Shown here: positions 56,333 through 64,000 of the stretch, in pieces
How positions within the stretch are numbered: position 1 is the stretch's first letter
Layout: every line of letters begins with the position of its first letter
Source: Bacillus luti
Lineage (GTDB): Bacteria > Bacillota > Bacilli > Bacillales > Bacillaceae_G
Reading direction: 5' to 3'
Length of the DNA: 64,000 nucleotides
NCBI RefSeq assembly: GCF_001884105.1
Contig: NZ_MACI01000094.1
Span: forward strand, 62,001-126,000
Position numbers and translations under genes: made by a program
Notes under the pieces: model-generated
The model's input: the letters and a program-made list of their open reading frames with translations, nothing else
What the model was told of the DNA's origin: nothing
Databases searched by the model: none

Positions 56333-56371
56333 AAAAGTGTAGAGGAAAGCATGCTCTACACTTTTCCTTTT
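56333..56371 (+). terminator. Orphan intrinsic terminator
   Basis: AAAAGTGTAGAG (56333-56344) / CTCTACACTTTT (56354-56365) then CCTTTTT. No coding gene ends here; see findings. Confidence 0.7.
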
Positions 56372-56818
56372 TAGGAAATAAAAAGAATATTTGTAAGTTG
56401 TTGCGATGTAGCATTTGTACTGTGTAAAATGAACAGAAGGATTATTTGATAGAAAACGGGAAAGGGAATGATAGAATGATAGACGTGAGAGACCAACGAT
56501 CATCTTTTATCAGGTGAATTATTACTGTTGTTCTTCAAATTATTATAAGTATGGTGAATTCCGTTGTACTTACATGTAATACATAGTGTAATGAGTTTTT
56601 AAAAGTACAAAGTAAATTGTTACTTAAAGATGGATAGGAAGCTACTAGATATTTCAAAGAGAATGACATGAAACGTAATTTCAAGTAATACATGTGTACA
56701 AACATTATAAACAATACCAATGATCTTTGTAAAAAAGATGCGAGTGTGAAGTGTATAACAGAGTACATACATTTCATAGTTCTTTTACACGATGATCGTT
56801 TATTAGTAGGAGGAAAAG

Positions 56819-57481
56819 ATGTTGAAATATAGTAAATTAGCAATTGTAACTGCATTATCAATGATTTTACTAGCCGGTTGTTTCGGACCGAAACCAGAAG
56901 AGGAATTATATGTTGCATTTGAAAATGCTGCAAAGCAAGAAAAAACAATGTTTGAAGATGCAAAAAAACTTGAGACTTTAGAAAAAGAAGGACAAGAGCT
57001 ATATAACCAGATTGTTCAAGAGGGAAAAGATAATAATCAGGCCGTTAAGGAAAAGCTGAATCAAGCAGTGAAAAATACAGCTGAAAGAGAAAAAGTGCTT
57101 ACAAAAGAAAAAGAGGCTTTAAATAAAGCACAAGAAGAAGTGAAATCTGCTGATAAGTATGTGAAGAAGATTGAAGATAAGAAATTGAAAGATCAAGCGG
57201 ATAAAGTGAAAAATACGTATGAAAAACGACATGATTCATTTAACAAGATGTATGACAGCTATAATAAATCTTTAAAACAAGAAAAAGAATTATATACAAT
57301 GTTACAAGATAAGGGTGCAAAATTAAAAGATATTAGTGAGAAAGTAAAGACTGTAAATCAATCTTATAAAGATATTGAATTAGAAAAAGATAAGTTTAAT
57401 GAATTTACAAAATCTTACAATGTAGAAAAAATAGCTTTTTATAAAGAAGCAAATATTAAAATTAAAGAAGAAAAAAAATAA
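56819..57481 (+). CDS. ykyA: YkyA-family coiled-coil lipoprotein
   Basis: 220 aa. Lipobox LAGC with Cys21, then a long, highly charged alpha-helical coiled-coil (Lys/Glu-rich, residues ~30-215) as in B. subtilis YkyA, a putative cell-wall-binding lipoprotein. AGGAGG before ATG 56819. Neighbour of ykyB, as I recall for B. subtilis. Function unproven. Confidence 0.82.
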   Translation: MLKYSKLAIVTALSMILLAGCFGPKPEEELYVAFENAAKQEKTMFEDAKKLETLEKEGQELYNQIVQEGKDNNQAVKEKLNQAVKNTAEREKVLTKEKEALNKAQEEVKSADKYVKKIEDKKLKDQADKVKNTYEKRHDSFNKMYDSYNKSLKQEKELYTMLQDKGAKLKDISEKVKTVNQSYKDIELEKDKFNEFTKSYNVEKIAFYKEANIKIKEEKK

Positions 57482-57520
57482 AACAGTTTGGCCTTGCGTA
57501 GGCCAAACTGTTTTATTTTT
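57478..57520. terminator. Bidirectional terminator ykyA / ykyB
   Basis: 16-bp stem 57478-57493 / 57501-57516, 7-nt loop, T-run; overlaps both gene ends. Confidence 0.88.
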
Positions 57521-57971
57521 TTGTATAGGTACGGCTATACCATGGAACAGGTTCACTTAATTTTTTTTCTTGTTTTAGTGCTTCAGGACCAATATAATCT
57601 TGAAGTGTTTTTTTTGCTACTGTTAAAGATAAGGTTGTTTTCGGGTTTCGATAGGAGGATTCAAGATGACCAAGATGTGGTAGGATTCGAAAATCTTCTT
57701 TCGTAGGAGGGATATGGAAAAAATAATCGCCTAAACGTATAAGAACATCAGATTGTTGTTGGCTAAAACGTGGATTTCTAGAAAAATGTAGTCCTTCTTT
57801 AATCGCTTTTTTTTCAGTAATTAAACGTTCTAAAGCCGTCTTTTTTAACCAGTATAAATATTTAGGATTAGTTGCAGCTTTAGCATGACGATTCACAACG
57901 AAAATAGATTGAGCTAGTCGATTAATAGAATGTTGGTTTTGTAATTGAGATTGTGGTTGTGAAGGTTTCAT
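57513..57971 (-). CDS. ykyB: YkyB-family protein
   Basis: 152 aa basic soluble protein: SIFVVNRHAKAATNPKYLYWLKK, ALERLITEKKAIKEGLHFSRNP, RLGDYFFHIPPTKEDFRILPHLGHL. Matches the YkyB family of Bacillus; function unknown. GAAAGGAG before ATG. Convergent with ykyA. Confidence 0.8.
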   Translation of the reverse strand: MKPSQPQSQLQNQHSINRLAQSIFVVNRHAKAATNPKYLYWLKKTALERLITEKKAIKEGLHFSRNPRFSQQQSDVLIRLGDYFFHIPPTKEDFRILPHLGHLESSYRNPKTTLSLTVAKKTLQDYIGPEALKQEKKLSEPVPWYSRTYTKK

Positions 57972-58138
57972 ATTGAATCTCCTTTCAATTTTTCATTATT
58001 ATACCATAAATAAATAGGTTTTTATTATATGCAAAAAGTGATTGTATATATTTTCAATATTAAAGCAATATTGTTACAAAAAACAACTATTTTGTATAAT
58101 AGTAATAGAATGTGTTTTAGAAATTTGATAATGAAAGA

Positions 58139-59686
58139 GTGAGAAGTTTGAAAGAAATATTAAAACAACAGTATGCCATTATAGATATTGGATCCAATAC
58201 AATGCGTTTAGTTATTTATGAAAAGCAAAACGGGGGTTTTTATAAAGAGATAGAAAATACGAAAGTTGTTGCTCGGTTAAGGAATTACTTAGTCGACGGT
58301 GTGCTCATTGAAGAAGGAATAGAAGTATTGTTACAAACATTATTTCAATTTCAAGAAAGTACGCGATTCCATCAGTTGCATCATGTGCTTTGTGTTGCAA
58401 CAGCAACAATTAGACAGGCTGAGAATCAATATGAAATTAAAAAACTTGTTGAGGGACAAACAGACTTCACTCTTAGAGTGTTATCAGAATATGAAGAAGC
58501 ACGTTACGGCTATTTAGCAGTTATGAATTCAACTTCATTCACTGAAGGAATTACAGTAGATATTGGTGGGGGGAGTACTGAAGTTACATATTTCCGAAAC
58601 AGAGAGATTTTAGAGTACCATAGCTTTCCTTTTGGGGCACTGTCTTTAAAGCAACACTTTATTAAAGGGGATATTCCTACTGAAGATGAGCTAGAGAAGA
58701 TTCAAACGTATTTAGAATATCAATTTCAGACATTACCGTGGTTAATCAATAAAAAATTGCCTCTTATTGCAATTGGCGGTAGTGCAAGAAATATGGTGAA
58801 AATCCATCAAAATTTAAGTTGTTACCCTATAGCAGGATTACATTTATACAAAATGAAGGAAGAAGATATTAAAAATGTAAAAGATGAATTGGAGAAACTA
58901 TCGTTCGTAGAACTACAAAAGTTGGAAGGTTTAGCAAAAGATAGAGCGGATACAATTGTACCAGCGGTCGAGGTATTCCATACACTTGTTAATGTTATAG
59001 AGGCACCAGCATTTGTATTAAGTAGAAAGGGATTAAGAGAAGGTGTTTTCTATGAAGAATTAACGAAAGATTTAGGGATTTCATACTATCCAAACGTAGT
59101 TGAAGAAAATTTACATTTACTATCACATGAGTATGAGATGGATATGGAGTTTGTTATTCAACTCATTAAACATGGAAGAATGATTTGTCAACAGATTGAA
59201 GGAGTGGGTCTTATTTCTATGTCAGAAAAAGACAGGGAAGTATTCCATCAAGCAGCGAAAGTATTTAATATAGGAAAATACATAGACGATGAAGCGAGCC
59301 GTTTACATACGTTTTATTTGTTAGCGAATAAAACGATTGACGGCATGATGCATAAAGATCGAGTGAGATTAGCGCTTATTGCATCTTATAAATCAAAAAT
59401 GTTATTTAAACAACATTTATCTCCATTTGAAGGTTGGTTTGATAAAAGTGAACAAAAAAAGATTCGTCTATTAGGAGCTGTTTTACAGTTTTCAGCTGCG
59501 TTAAATGTAAGACAAAGGTTGCTTGTTGATACGATATTTATAACAGAAAACAAAGAAGGACTAACATTTAGAATTTTATGTGAGGAATCGGCATTAGCAG
59601 AAAAAGTGCAAGCTGAAAAGCAAAAAAAGCAGCTAGAACGAGTGTTGAAAACGAACATTAATTTATTATTTGAAGTAAAACGTTAA
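58139..59686 (+). CDS. ppx: Exopolyphosphatase (Ppx/GppA family)
   Basis: 515 aa (512 if TTG 58148, giving KEILKQQYAIIDIG, is the start). Actin-like ATPase fold: AIIDIGSNTMRLVIYE phosphate-1, Glu in SEYEEARYGYLAV, TVDIGGGSTEVTYF phosphate-2, then a C-terminal HD-like helical domain. Releases phosphate from polyphosphate ends or hydrolyses pppGpp. It precedes ppk by ~100 nt; the two form a polyphosphate turnover unit. Confidence 0.92.
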   Translation: MRSLKEILKQQYAIIDIGSNTMRLVIYEKQNGGFYKEIENTKVVARLRNYLVDGVLIEEGIEVLLQTLFQFQESTRFHQLHHVLCVATATIRQAENQYEIKKLVEGQTDFTLRVLSEYEEARYGYLAVMNSTSFTEGITVDIGGGSTEVTYFRNREILEYHSFPFGALSLKQHFIKGDIPTEDELEKIQTYLEYQFQTLPWLINKKLPLIAIGGSARNMVKIHQNLSCYPIAGLHLYKMKEEDIKNVKDELEKLSFVELQKLEGLAKDRADTIVPAVEVFHTLVNVIEAPAFVLSRKGLREGVFYEELTKDLGISYYPNVVEENLHLLSHEYEMDMEFVIQLIKHGRMICQQIEGVGLISMSEKDREVFHQAAKVFNIGKYIDDEASRLHTFYLLANKTIDGMMHKDRVRLALIASYKSKMLFKQHLSPFEGWFDKSEQKKIRLLGAVLQFSAALNVRQRLLVDTIFITENKEGLTFRILCEESALAEKVQAEKQKKQLERVLKTNINLLFEVKR

Positions 59687-59791
59687 GTTGTACGGATGTC
59701 TTTACAAAAAATTTACACTTTGTAATATTGTAATTTGCTAAAATGAAAGTAACTAAATTATAGTAAAAAAGTTTCAGGGGAAGTGAAGAGA

Positions 59792-61900
59792 ATGGAATTG
59801 CTAAAGGGGAATATAGTAAATTTAAATGATACAGCTTATTACAACAATCGTGAGTTAAGTTGGCTAGCATTTAATGAACGTGTATTACAAGAAGCGCAAG
59901 ATGAAAATAATCCGCTCTTGGAAAGGTTAAAGTTTATTAGTATTTTCAGTTCGAATTTAGATGAATTTTTTATGGTACGCGTAGCAGGATTGAAAGATCA
60001 AGTGAGTGCGGGTTTTAATCAACCAGAAAATAAAGCAGGATTAACACCGAAAAAGCAGTTAAATAAAATTGCAATAAAAGCGCATGAACTAATGACTATT
60101 CAATATAACACGTTTAAAAATTATGTATTGCCAGCACTTGAATTAGAAGGAATCGAGCGTTTAACATTCCATGATTTGACGAAAGAGCAGAGAGAATTTA
60201 TAGAAGAGTACTTTGATGAGCAAATTTTCCCAGTGTTAACTCCTGTAGCTATCGATGCATATCGTCCATTTCCAATGTTACTAAACAAAAGTTTGAACTT
60301 AGCGACTATTTTATATGATGAGAAGCAAGTGGAGGAAGAAAACCGTACGAAACTAGGGATTGTACAAGTACCTTCATTACTTGAACGCTTCATATTTTTA
60401 CCGAGTGAAGGTCAAAAACATAAATTTATTTTATTAGAAGATGTCATTAGTGGTTTTACACATAAATTATTCACTGGGTATAAAGTGTCACCTGTTACTC
60501 GCTTCCGTATTACACGAAATGCGGATTTAACAATTCATGAAGAAGGTGCACGCGATTTATTGAAAGTCATTGAAAAAGAATTGAAAAAGCGTAAATGGGG
60601 AGCTGCCGTTCGTTTAGAGGTTGGCAAAGAACATATTGATGAAAGAGTATTGGCGTTATTGTATGAGGTGTTGGAAGTAAGAGATGAAGATGTATACATG
60701 ATGGATGGACCGTTAGATTTAACATGTTTATTCTCTTTATATAAAAAATTAGCACCTTTATATGAACATCTCGTTTATCCGGCTCTTATTCCGCAACCAC
60801 CTCAAGATTTAGGTGATGAAGAGGATGTATTTGAAAAAGCAATCGAGCATGATATTTTATTGCACCATCCTTTCGAATCGTTTCAGCCAGTTGTTGATTT
60901 TGTTCGTGATGCGGCAGAAGATGCCAATGTACTTGCAATCAAACAAACACTATATCGTGTAAGTGGTGATTCTCCAATTATTCAGGCGCTAAAGGTAGCG
61001 GCTGAAAAAGGAAAACAAGTGACGGTGTTGGTCGAATTAAAGGCAAGGTTTGATGAAGAAAATAATGTTCATTGGGCAAAAGAATTGGAACAGGCAGGAT
61101 GTCATGTTATTTACGGTGTAAGTCACCTGAAAACACATAGTAAAATTACGCTAGTTGTAAGAAGAAAAAACGGAAAAATCGAAAGGTTCGTACATCTTGG
61201 AACCGGAAATTATAATGATGCAACAGCGAAGCTATATACTGATTTTGGCTATATTACATCACGAAAAGATTTTGGAGTCGATGCAACAAATTTCTTTAAT
61301 TATTTGAGCGGTTATACAACGAAACCGCATTTTCATCATTTATCGGTTGCACCGTTTGATATAAGAGAGCAATTTATGGATTTAATAGATGAAGAAATTC
61401 GTTATCATAGGCAATATGGAAATGGCTATATTATTGCTAAGATGAATTCATTAACAGATAAACCATTAATAAAAAAAATGTATGAAGCATCACAAGCGGG
61501 AGTAAAGGTAGAGCTTATCGTTCGAGGAACATGTTGCCTACGGCCTGGTATTCCAAATGTAAGTGAAAATATTCGTGTAGTTAGTGTTGTGGGCAGATAT
61601 TTAGAACATAGCCGTATTTACTATTTCCATCATAATGGAGAGGAGAAAATATATTTATCTTCAGCTGATTGGATGACACGTAATATGGAGAAAAGAGTAG
61701 AAATATCCTTCCCAATTTTAGATATTGAAATGAAAGCAAGAATTAAGGCGATTTTACAGCTTACTTTAGCTGATAATGTGAAAACGCGTGAACAAAATAA
61801 AGACGGTGATTACTATTATATTATTAATAGTAGTACTGAAGAAATTGATAGCCAAGTGAAGTTGTTTAAGATGGCATATCAAAATACAGACGCTGAATAA
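59792..61900 (+). CDS. ppk: Polyphosphate kinase Ppk1
   Basis: 702 aa. Reversibly polymerises ATP gamma-phosphate into polyphosphate. N-domain NRELSWLAFNERVLQEA, SNLDEFFMVRVAGL; two phospholipase-D-like catalytic domains with the phospho-His in LKTHSKITLV and the second conserved HLGTGNYN, plus LSSADWMTRN. ATG 59792 is preferred to GTG 59783 (AGGGGAAG spacing). Downstream of ppx. Cytosolic or membrane-peripheral tetramer in the family. Confidence 0.96.
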   Translation: MELLKGNIVNLNDTAYYNNRELSWLAFNERVLQEAQDENNPLLERLKFISIFSSNLDEFFMVRVAGLKDQVSAGFNQPENKAGLTPKKQLNKIAIKAHELMTIQYNTFKNYVLPALELEGIERLTFHDLTKEQREFIEEYFDEQIFPVLTPVAIDAYRPFPMLLNKSLNLATILYDEKQVEEENRTKLGIVQVPSLLERFIFLPSEGQKHKFILLEDVISGFTHKLFTGYKVSPVTRFRITRNADLTIHEEGARDLLKVIEKELKKRKWGAAVRLEVGKEHIDERVLALLYEVLEVRDEDVYMMDGPLDLTCLFSLYKKLAPLYEHLVYPALIPQPPQDLGDEEDVFEKAIEHDILLHHPFESFQPVVDFVRDAAEDANVLAIKQTLYRVSGDSPIIQALKVAAEKGKQVTVLVELKARFDEENNVHWAKELEQAGCHVIYGVSHLKTHSKITLVVRRKNGKIERFVHLGTGNYNDATAKLYTDFGYITSRKDFGVDATNFFNYLSGYTTKPHFHHLSVAPFDIREQFMDLIDEEIRYHRQYGNGYIIAKMNSLTDKPLIKKMYEASQAGVKVELIVRGTCCLRPGIPNVSENIRVVSVVGRYLEHSRIYYFHHNGEEKIYLSSADWMTRNMEKRVEISFPILDIEMKARIKAILQLTLADNVKTREQNKDGDYYYIINSSTEEIDSQVKLFKMAYQNTDAE

Positions 61901-61901
61901 T

Positions 61902-61951
61902 GAGAACAAATGAAAAAACCTCTTGTAAAAGAGGTTTTTTCATTTGTTCTC
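61902..61951. terminator. Very long perfect hairpin after ppk
   Basis: 23-bp perfect arms 61902-61924 / 61929-61951, 4-nt loop GTAA, with an internal TTTTTT on the right arm. Terminates ppx-ppk. Confidence 0.8.
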
Positions 61952-62066
61952 TACTTATTATACGTTCTCAAAATAGAAGAATGAGTAGAGAGAATAGTTT
62001 TTATTGTAAGCATGTAAATGGATTGGCTAAGAGAGAAAATACCATTGGTAGAATTGTTGCAGTACA

Positions 62067-62294
62067 TTAATAATAGTATGGTGATTGACAAGGTCCACCG
62101 TAACAAGGATAAGGTGCTGGTGGTGGGTAAGGTGGTGGATAATACGGTCTAGGGCCGAAAGCCAATGCGCCGCCGAGCAATCCACCAGCAATTCCAGCTA
62201 GAAAGGGGACGCCAAAAAACGGAAAGAAGCGTGAGTCGCCTACTGGGCCAATAGGTGCTGAACGGACTGGGATTGGCTGATAATATGGATACAT
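62067..62294 (-). CDS. Gly/Pro/Tyr-rich small protein (possible spore coat protein)
   Basis: 75 aa: MYPYYQPIPVRSAPIGPV, a Gly/Ala/Phe hydrophobic middle (FFGVPFLAGIAGGLLGGALAF) and a Pro/Tyr tail (YYPPPYPPPAPYPCYGGPC..PYYY). Such composition is seen in small spore coat or cell-surface proteins of Bacillus; no family was confirmed. ATG 62294 has AAAGGAGG upstream. It lies ~100 nt downstream of the phosphoesterase gene on the same strand. Confidence 0.6.
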   Translation of the reverse strand: MYPYYQPIPVRSAPIGPVGDSRFFPFFGVPFLAGIAGGLLGGALAFGPRPYYPPPYPPPAPYPCYGGPCQSPYYY

Positions 62295-62391
62295 GAACAA
62301 ACCTCCTTTATTGGACTCACTTTTATCATATGGTAAACGAAACATGGATGAGCGCGTACAAGAAAGGATATGTAAGAAAATAGGCGAATTG

Positions 62392-63249
62392 TTACGAATG
62401 TTGTAGTGTGAAGATCGTAATTTCAGGTTTTGACATAAATCTAAATGGAACACGAGTTCTCCCTAAGCCGCGATTGACATAGAGAGTTAAATCTTGAATT
62501 GCATAGAAACCTTCAATATGGTGTTCTGCAAGCGCCGGGGTAATAATAGCGCCTAGAAAAGGAATTTGTACTTGTCCACCATGACTATGACCAGACAGTT
62601 GTAAGTTGATTGGATATGTTGCGATTTGCGGCGCGATATCGGGTTCATGAACAAGAACAATATTATAAATATTTTGCCGAGCATGCTGCAAAGTTTCCGC
62701 TATTTTTGGTTTACCCAGTAGTATATCATCAAGCCCCAAAATAGAAATTTCACTATTATCAAGTAAACGAATTCGTTTTTCTTTATTTTGCAATAGTTCA
62801 AATCCAGATTCACGCATGATGTGATCGTAGTACTCAGTTCCATATCCACCGTGATCGTGATTTCCATAAATAGCAAATTTACCGAAAGGGGCTTTTATAT
62901 TTTTTAAAAGGGCTGCAACGAAAGGAGTATCAGTATACGTTTGATAATTATCAATGAGATCACCAGTAAAAAGGACAATATCTGGATTTTCAGCATTAAT
63001 TTTAGAAACGATTTGAGATAAATGTTGGAGAGAGAAATAGTATCCGAGATGTAAATCGCTAAATTGAAGAATTTTCATGCCATGAAAACTTTTTGGTATG
63101 AGCTGTGATGTAAGTGTGTGCCGTGTGAAAGAGAGCCAGTGGGGCTCTATATATTTAGCATAATAGTATCCGATACTAGCGCTTATAAATGAATATAGAC
63201 AAGTGCGTATTCCGGTTTTTAAAAAATTTCTTCTTGTAATTGGCTTCAT
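62392..63249 (-). CDS. Tat-exported metallophosphoesterase (YkuE-like)
   Basis: 285 aa. Twin-arginine signal ITRRNFLKTG plus a hydrophobic stretch, then the calcineurin-like metal motifs DLHLG, GDLIDN, GNHDHGG, VHEPD and GHSHGGQ in order. Resembles B. subtilis YkuE, a wall-associated Tat substrate. It probably hydrolyses a phosphoester or lipid head group at the cell surface. Start ATG 63249 (no strong alternative). Confidence 0.88.
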   Translation of the reverse strand: MKPITRRNFLKTGIRTCLYSFISASIGYYYAKYIEPHWLSFTRHTLTSQLIPKSFHGMKILQFSDLHLGYYFSLQHLSQIVSKINAENPDIVLFTGDLIDNYQTYTDTPFVAALLKNIKAPFGKFAIYGNHDHGGYGTEYYDHIMRESGFELLQNKEKRIRLLDNSEISILGLDDILLGKPKIAETLQHARQNIYNIVLVHEPDIAPQIATYPINLQLSGHSHGGQVQIPFLGAIITPALAEHHIEGFYAIQDLTLYVNRGLGRTRVPFRFMSKPEITIFTLQHS

Positions 63250-63494
63250 AAAAATATGAGTACACCTATTTGACTTATATTCTGTGTTTTCGTTTCGTAT
63301 ACAGGCTACTCAAATCTCCTTTCAGTTTTTTAAAAATATATTTTATCTAATAAAAAAGTAGTATAGATTACGGAAAAAAATGAATGAAAAGAAACCTCTT
63401 TACGTTAAAATATCAGAAAACTTTAAAAATATAAAGATTTCTATCAAATAAAGTGATAAAATGAATGTGTATTCATTTTTGGGAGGGGATGTAT

Positions 63495-64000
63495 GTGAAA
63501 GAAAAGGTAGTTATTATAACAGGTGGATCTAGTGGAATGGGAAAAGGAATGGCAACTCGTTTTGCAAAAGAAGGGGCACGAGTTGTTATTACAGGGCGTA
63601 CAAAGGAAAAATTAGAGGAAACAAAGTTAGAAATTGAACAGTTTCCGGGGCAAGTATTACCTGTGCAAATGGATGTGAGAAATATTGATGACATTCAGAA
63701 AATGATTGAACATATTGATGAGAAGTTTGGTCGAATTGACATTTTAATAAATAATGCAGCTGGAAACTTTATTTGTCCAGCAGAAGATCTATCTGTGAAT
63801 GGCTGGAATGCGGTCATTAATATTGTGTTAAATGGCACATTTTATTGTAGTCAATCTGTCGGGAAGTATTGGATTGAGAAAGGCATAAAAGGCAATATCA
63901 TTAATATGGTAGCAACATATGCATGGGATGCAGGTCCAGGAGTTATTCATTCAGCTGCAGCGAAGGCTGGCGTATTAGCAATGACGAAAACACTTGCGGT
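63495..64000 (+). CDS. fadH: 2,4-dienoyl-CoA reductase / SDR FadH-like (3' end outside window)
   Basis: Partial (first ~168 aa): VKEKVVIITGGSSGMGKGMATRFAKEG cofactor loop, DILINNAAGNFICPAEDLS, NMVATYAWDAGPGVIHSAAAKAGVLAMTKTLA. The missing classical Tyr with retained Lys and the AAGNF/DAGPG signatures fit 2,4-dienoyl-CoA reductases of unsaturated fatty acid oxidation. Start GTG 63495, since GGAGGGG is well placed for it and too close for ATG 63489. It runs off the window. Confidence 0.85.
   Translation, partial: MKEKVVIITGGSSGMGKGMATRFAKEGARVVITGRTKEKLEETKLEIEQFPGQVLPVQMDVRNIDDIQKMIEHIDEKFGRIDILINNAAGNFICPAEDLSVNGWNAVINIVLNGTFYCSQSVGKYWIEKGIKGNIINMVATYAWDAGPGVIHSAAAKAGVLAMTKTLA

Larger units (their letters stand above)
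56166..56818. other. 650-bp gene-poor intergenic region
   Basis: Contains a hairpin (56220-56259), an orphan terminator (56333-56371), an AT-rich TATAATTATAAT stretch at 56284-56295, and the upstream region of ykyA. No open frame with a convincing RBS. Confidence 0.5.

Noticed and set aside
56535-56963. 142-aa minus-strand frame over the ykyA upstream region
   Set aside because: Overlaps the ykyA start, no RBS, and composition typical of an antisense shadow.

Overview
The window looks like chromosomal DNA of a Bacillus cereus group bacterium (cereus/anthracis/thuringiensis type). It is AT-rich, has strong GGAGG-type ribosome binding sites, uses some TTG and GTG starts, and ends many genes with long symmetric intrinsic terminators. 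Many proteins (PtsG, MalL, NagB, Ppk, FadH) agree with what I remember of that group. This identification is from memory; no search was run. Almost everything is ordinary vegetative or sporulation-related core genome. I see no insertion sequence, prophage, CRISPR array, rRNA or tRNA gene.

Layout. 1-2440: amino-sugar catabolism (nagA end, nagB, nagR), with nagB and nagR overlapping by 71 bp. 2513-8847: a HAD phosphatase, then glucose PTS control and transport (glcT, RAT/terminator, ptsG, ptsHI). 8945-15022: small coat-like and membrane proteins, a nitroreductase with a palindromic operator, a diguanylate cyclase, a beta-lactamase-fold serine hydrolase and an HIBADH-family dehydrogenase. 15318-23181: the whole methionine salvage pathway on two strands (mtnWXBD and mtnE on minus; mtnU and mtnKA on plus), with two SAM-I riboswitches. 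23249-34070: a YvrJ peptide, 3-hydroxybutyrate dehydrogenase, a PadR/two-membrane-protein operon with three phased operators, a HExxH protein, Nudix, thiolase, an AAA ATPase, lipoproteins, RDD, and a truncated active-site-less SDR.

34137-44073: a maltodextrin regulon (msmK, malL, neopullulanase, malEFG, LacI regulator) with many cre/MalR-like boxes. 44088-51710: patA, a KinB-like orphan sporulation kinase, a DUF3967-like coiled-coil protein, a nucA-nin (comJ) DNA-entry nuclease/inhibitor pair, and metE behind a cobalamin riboswitch. 51897-64000: a PadR + DHA2 efflux pump, a DUF11-like protein, a lone holin-like protein, a membrane-bound degenerate GGDEF protein that keeps an RxxD motif, ykyA, ykyB, ppx-ppk polyphosphate genes, a Tat-exported phosphoesterase and the start of fadH.

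Working together: glucose and maltodextrin uptake appear to share carbon-catabolite control sites. The mtn genes recycle the methylthioribose left after SAM use, while metE makes methionine de novo, so three separate riboswitches gate methionine supply. ppx and ppk hydrolyse and make polyphosphate. No clearly undescribed large system is visible. The best leads are the PadR operator triplet, the degenerate GGDEF protein, the operator inside the efflux-pump promoter, and the nagB/nagR overlap.
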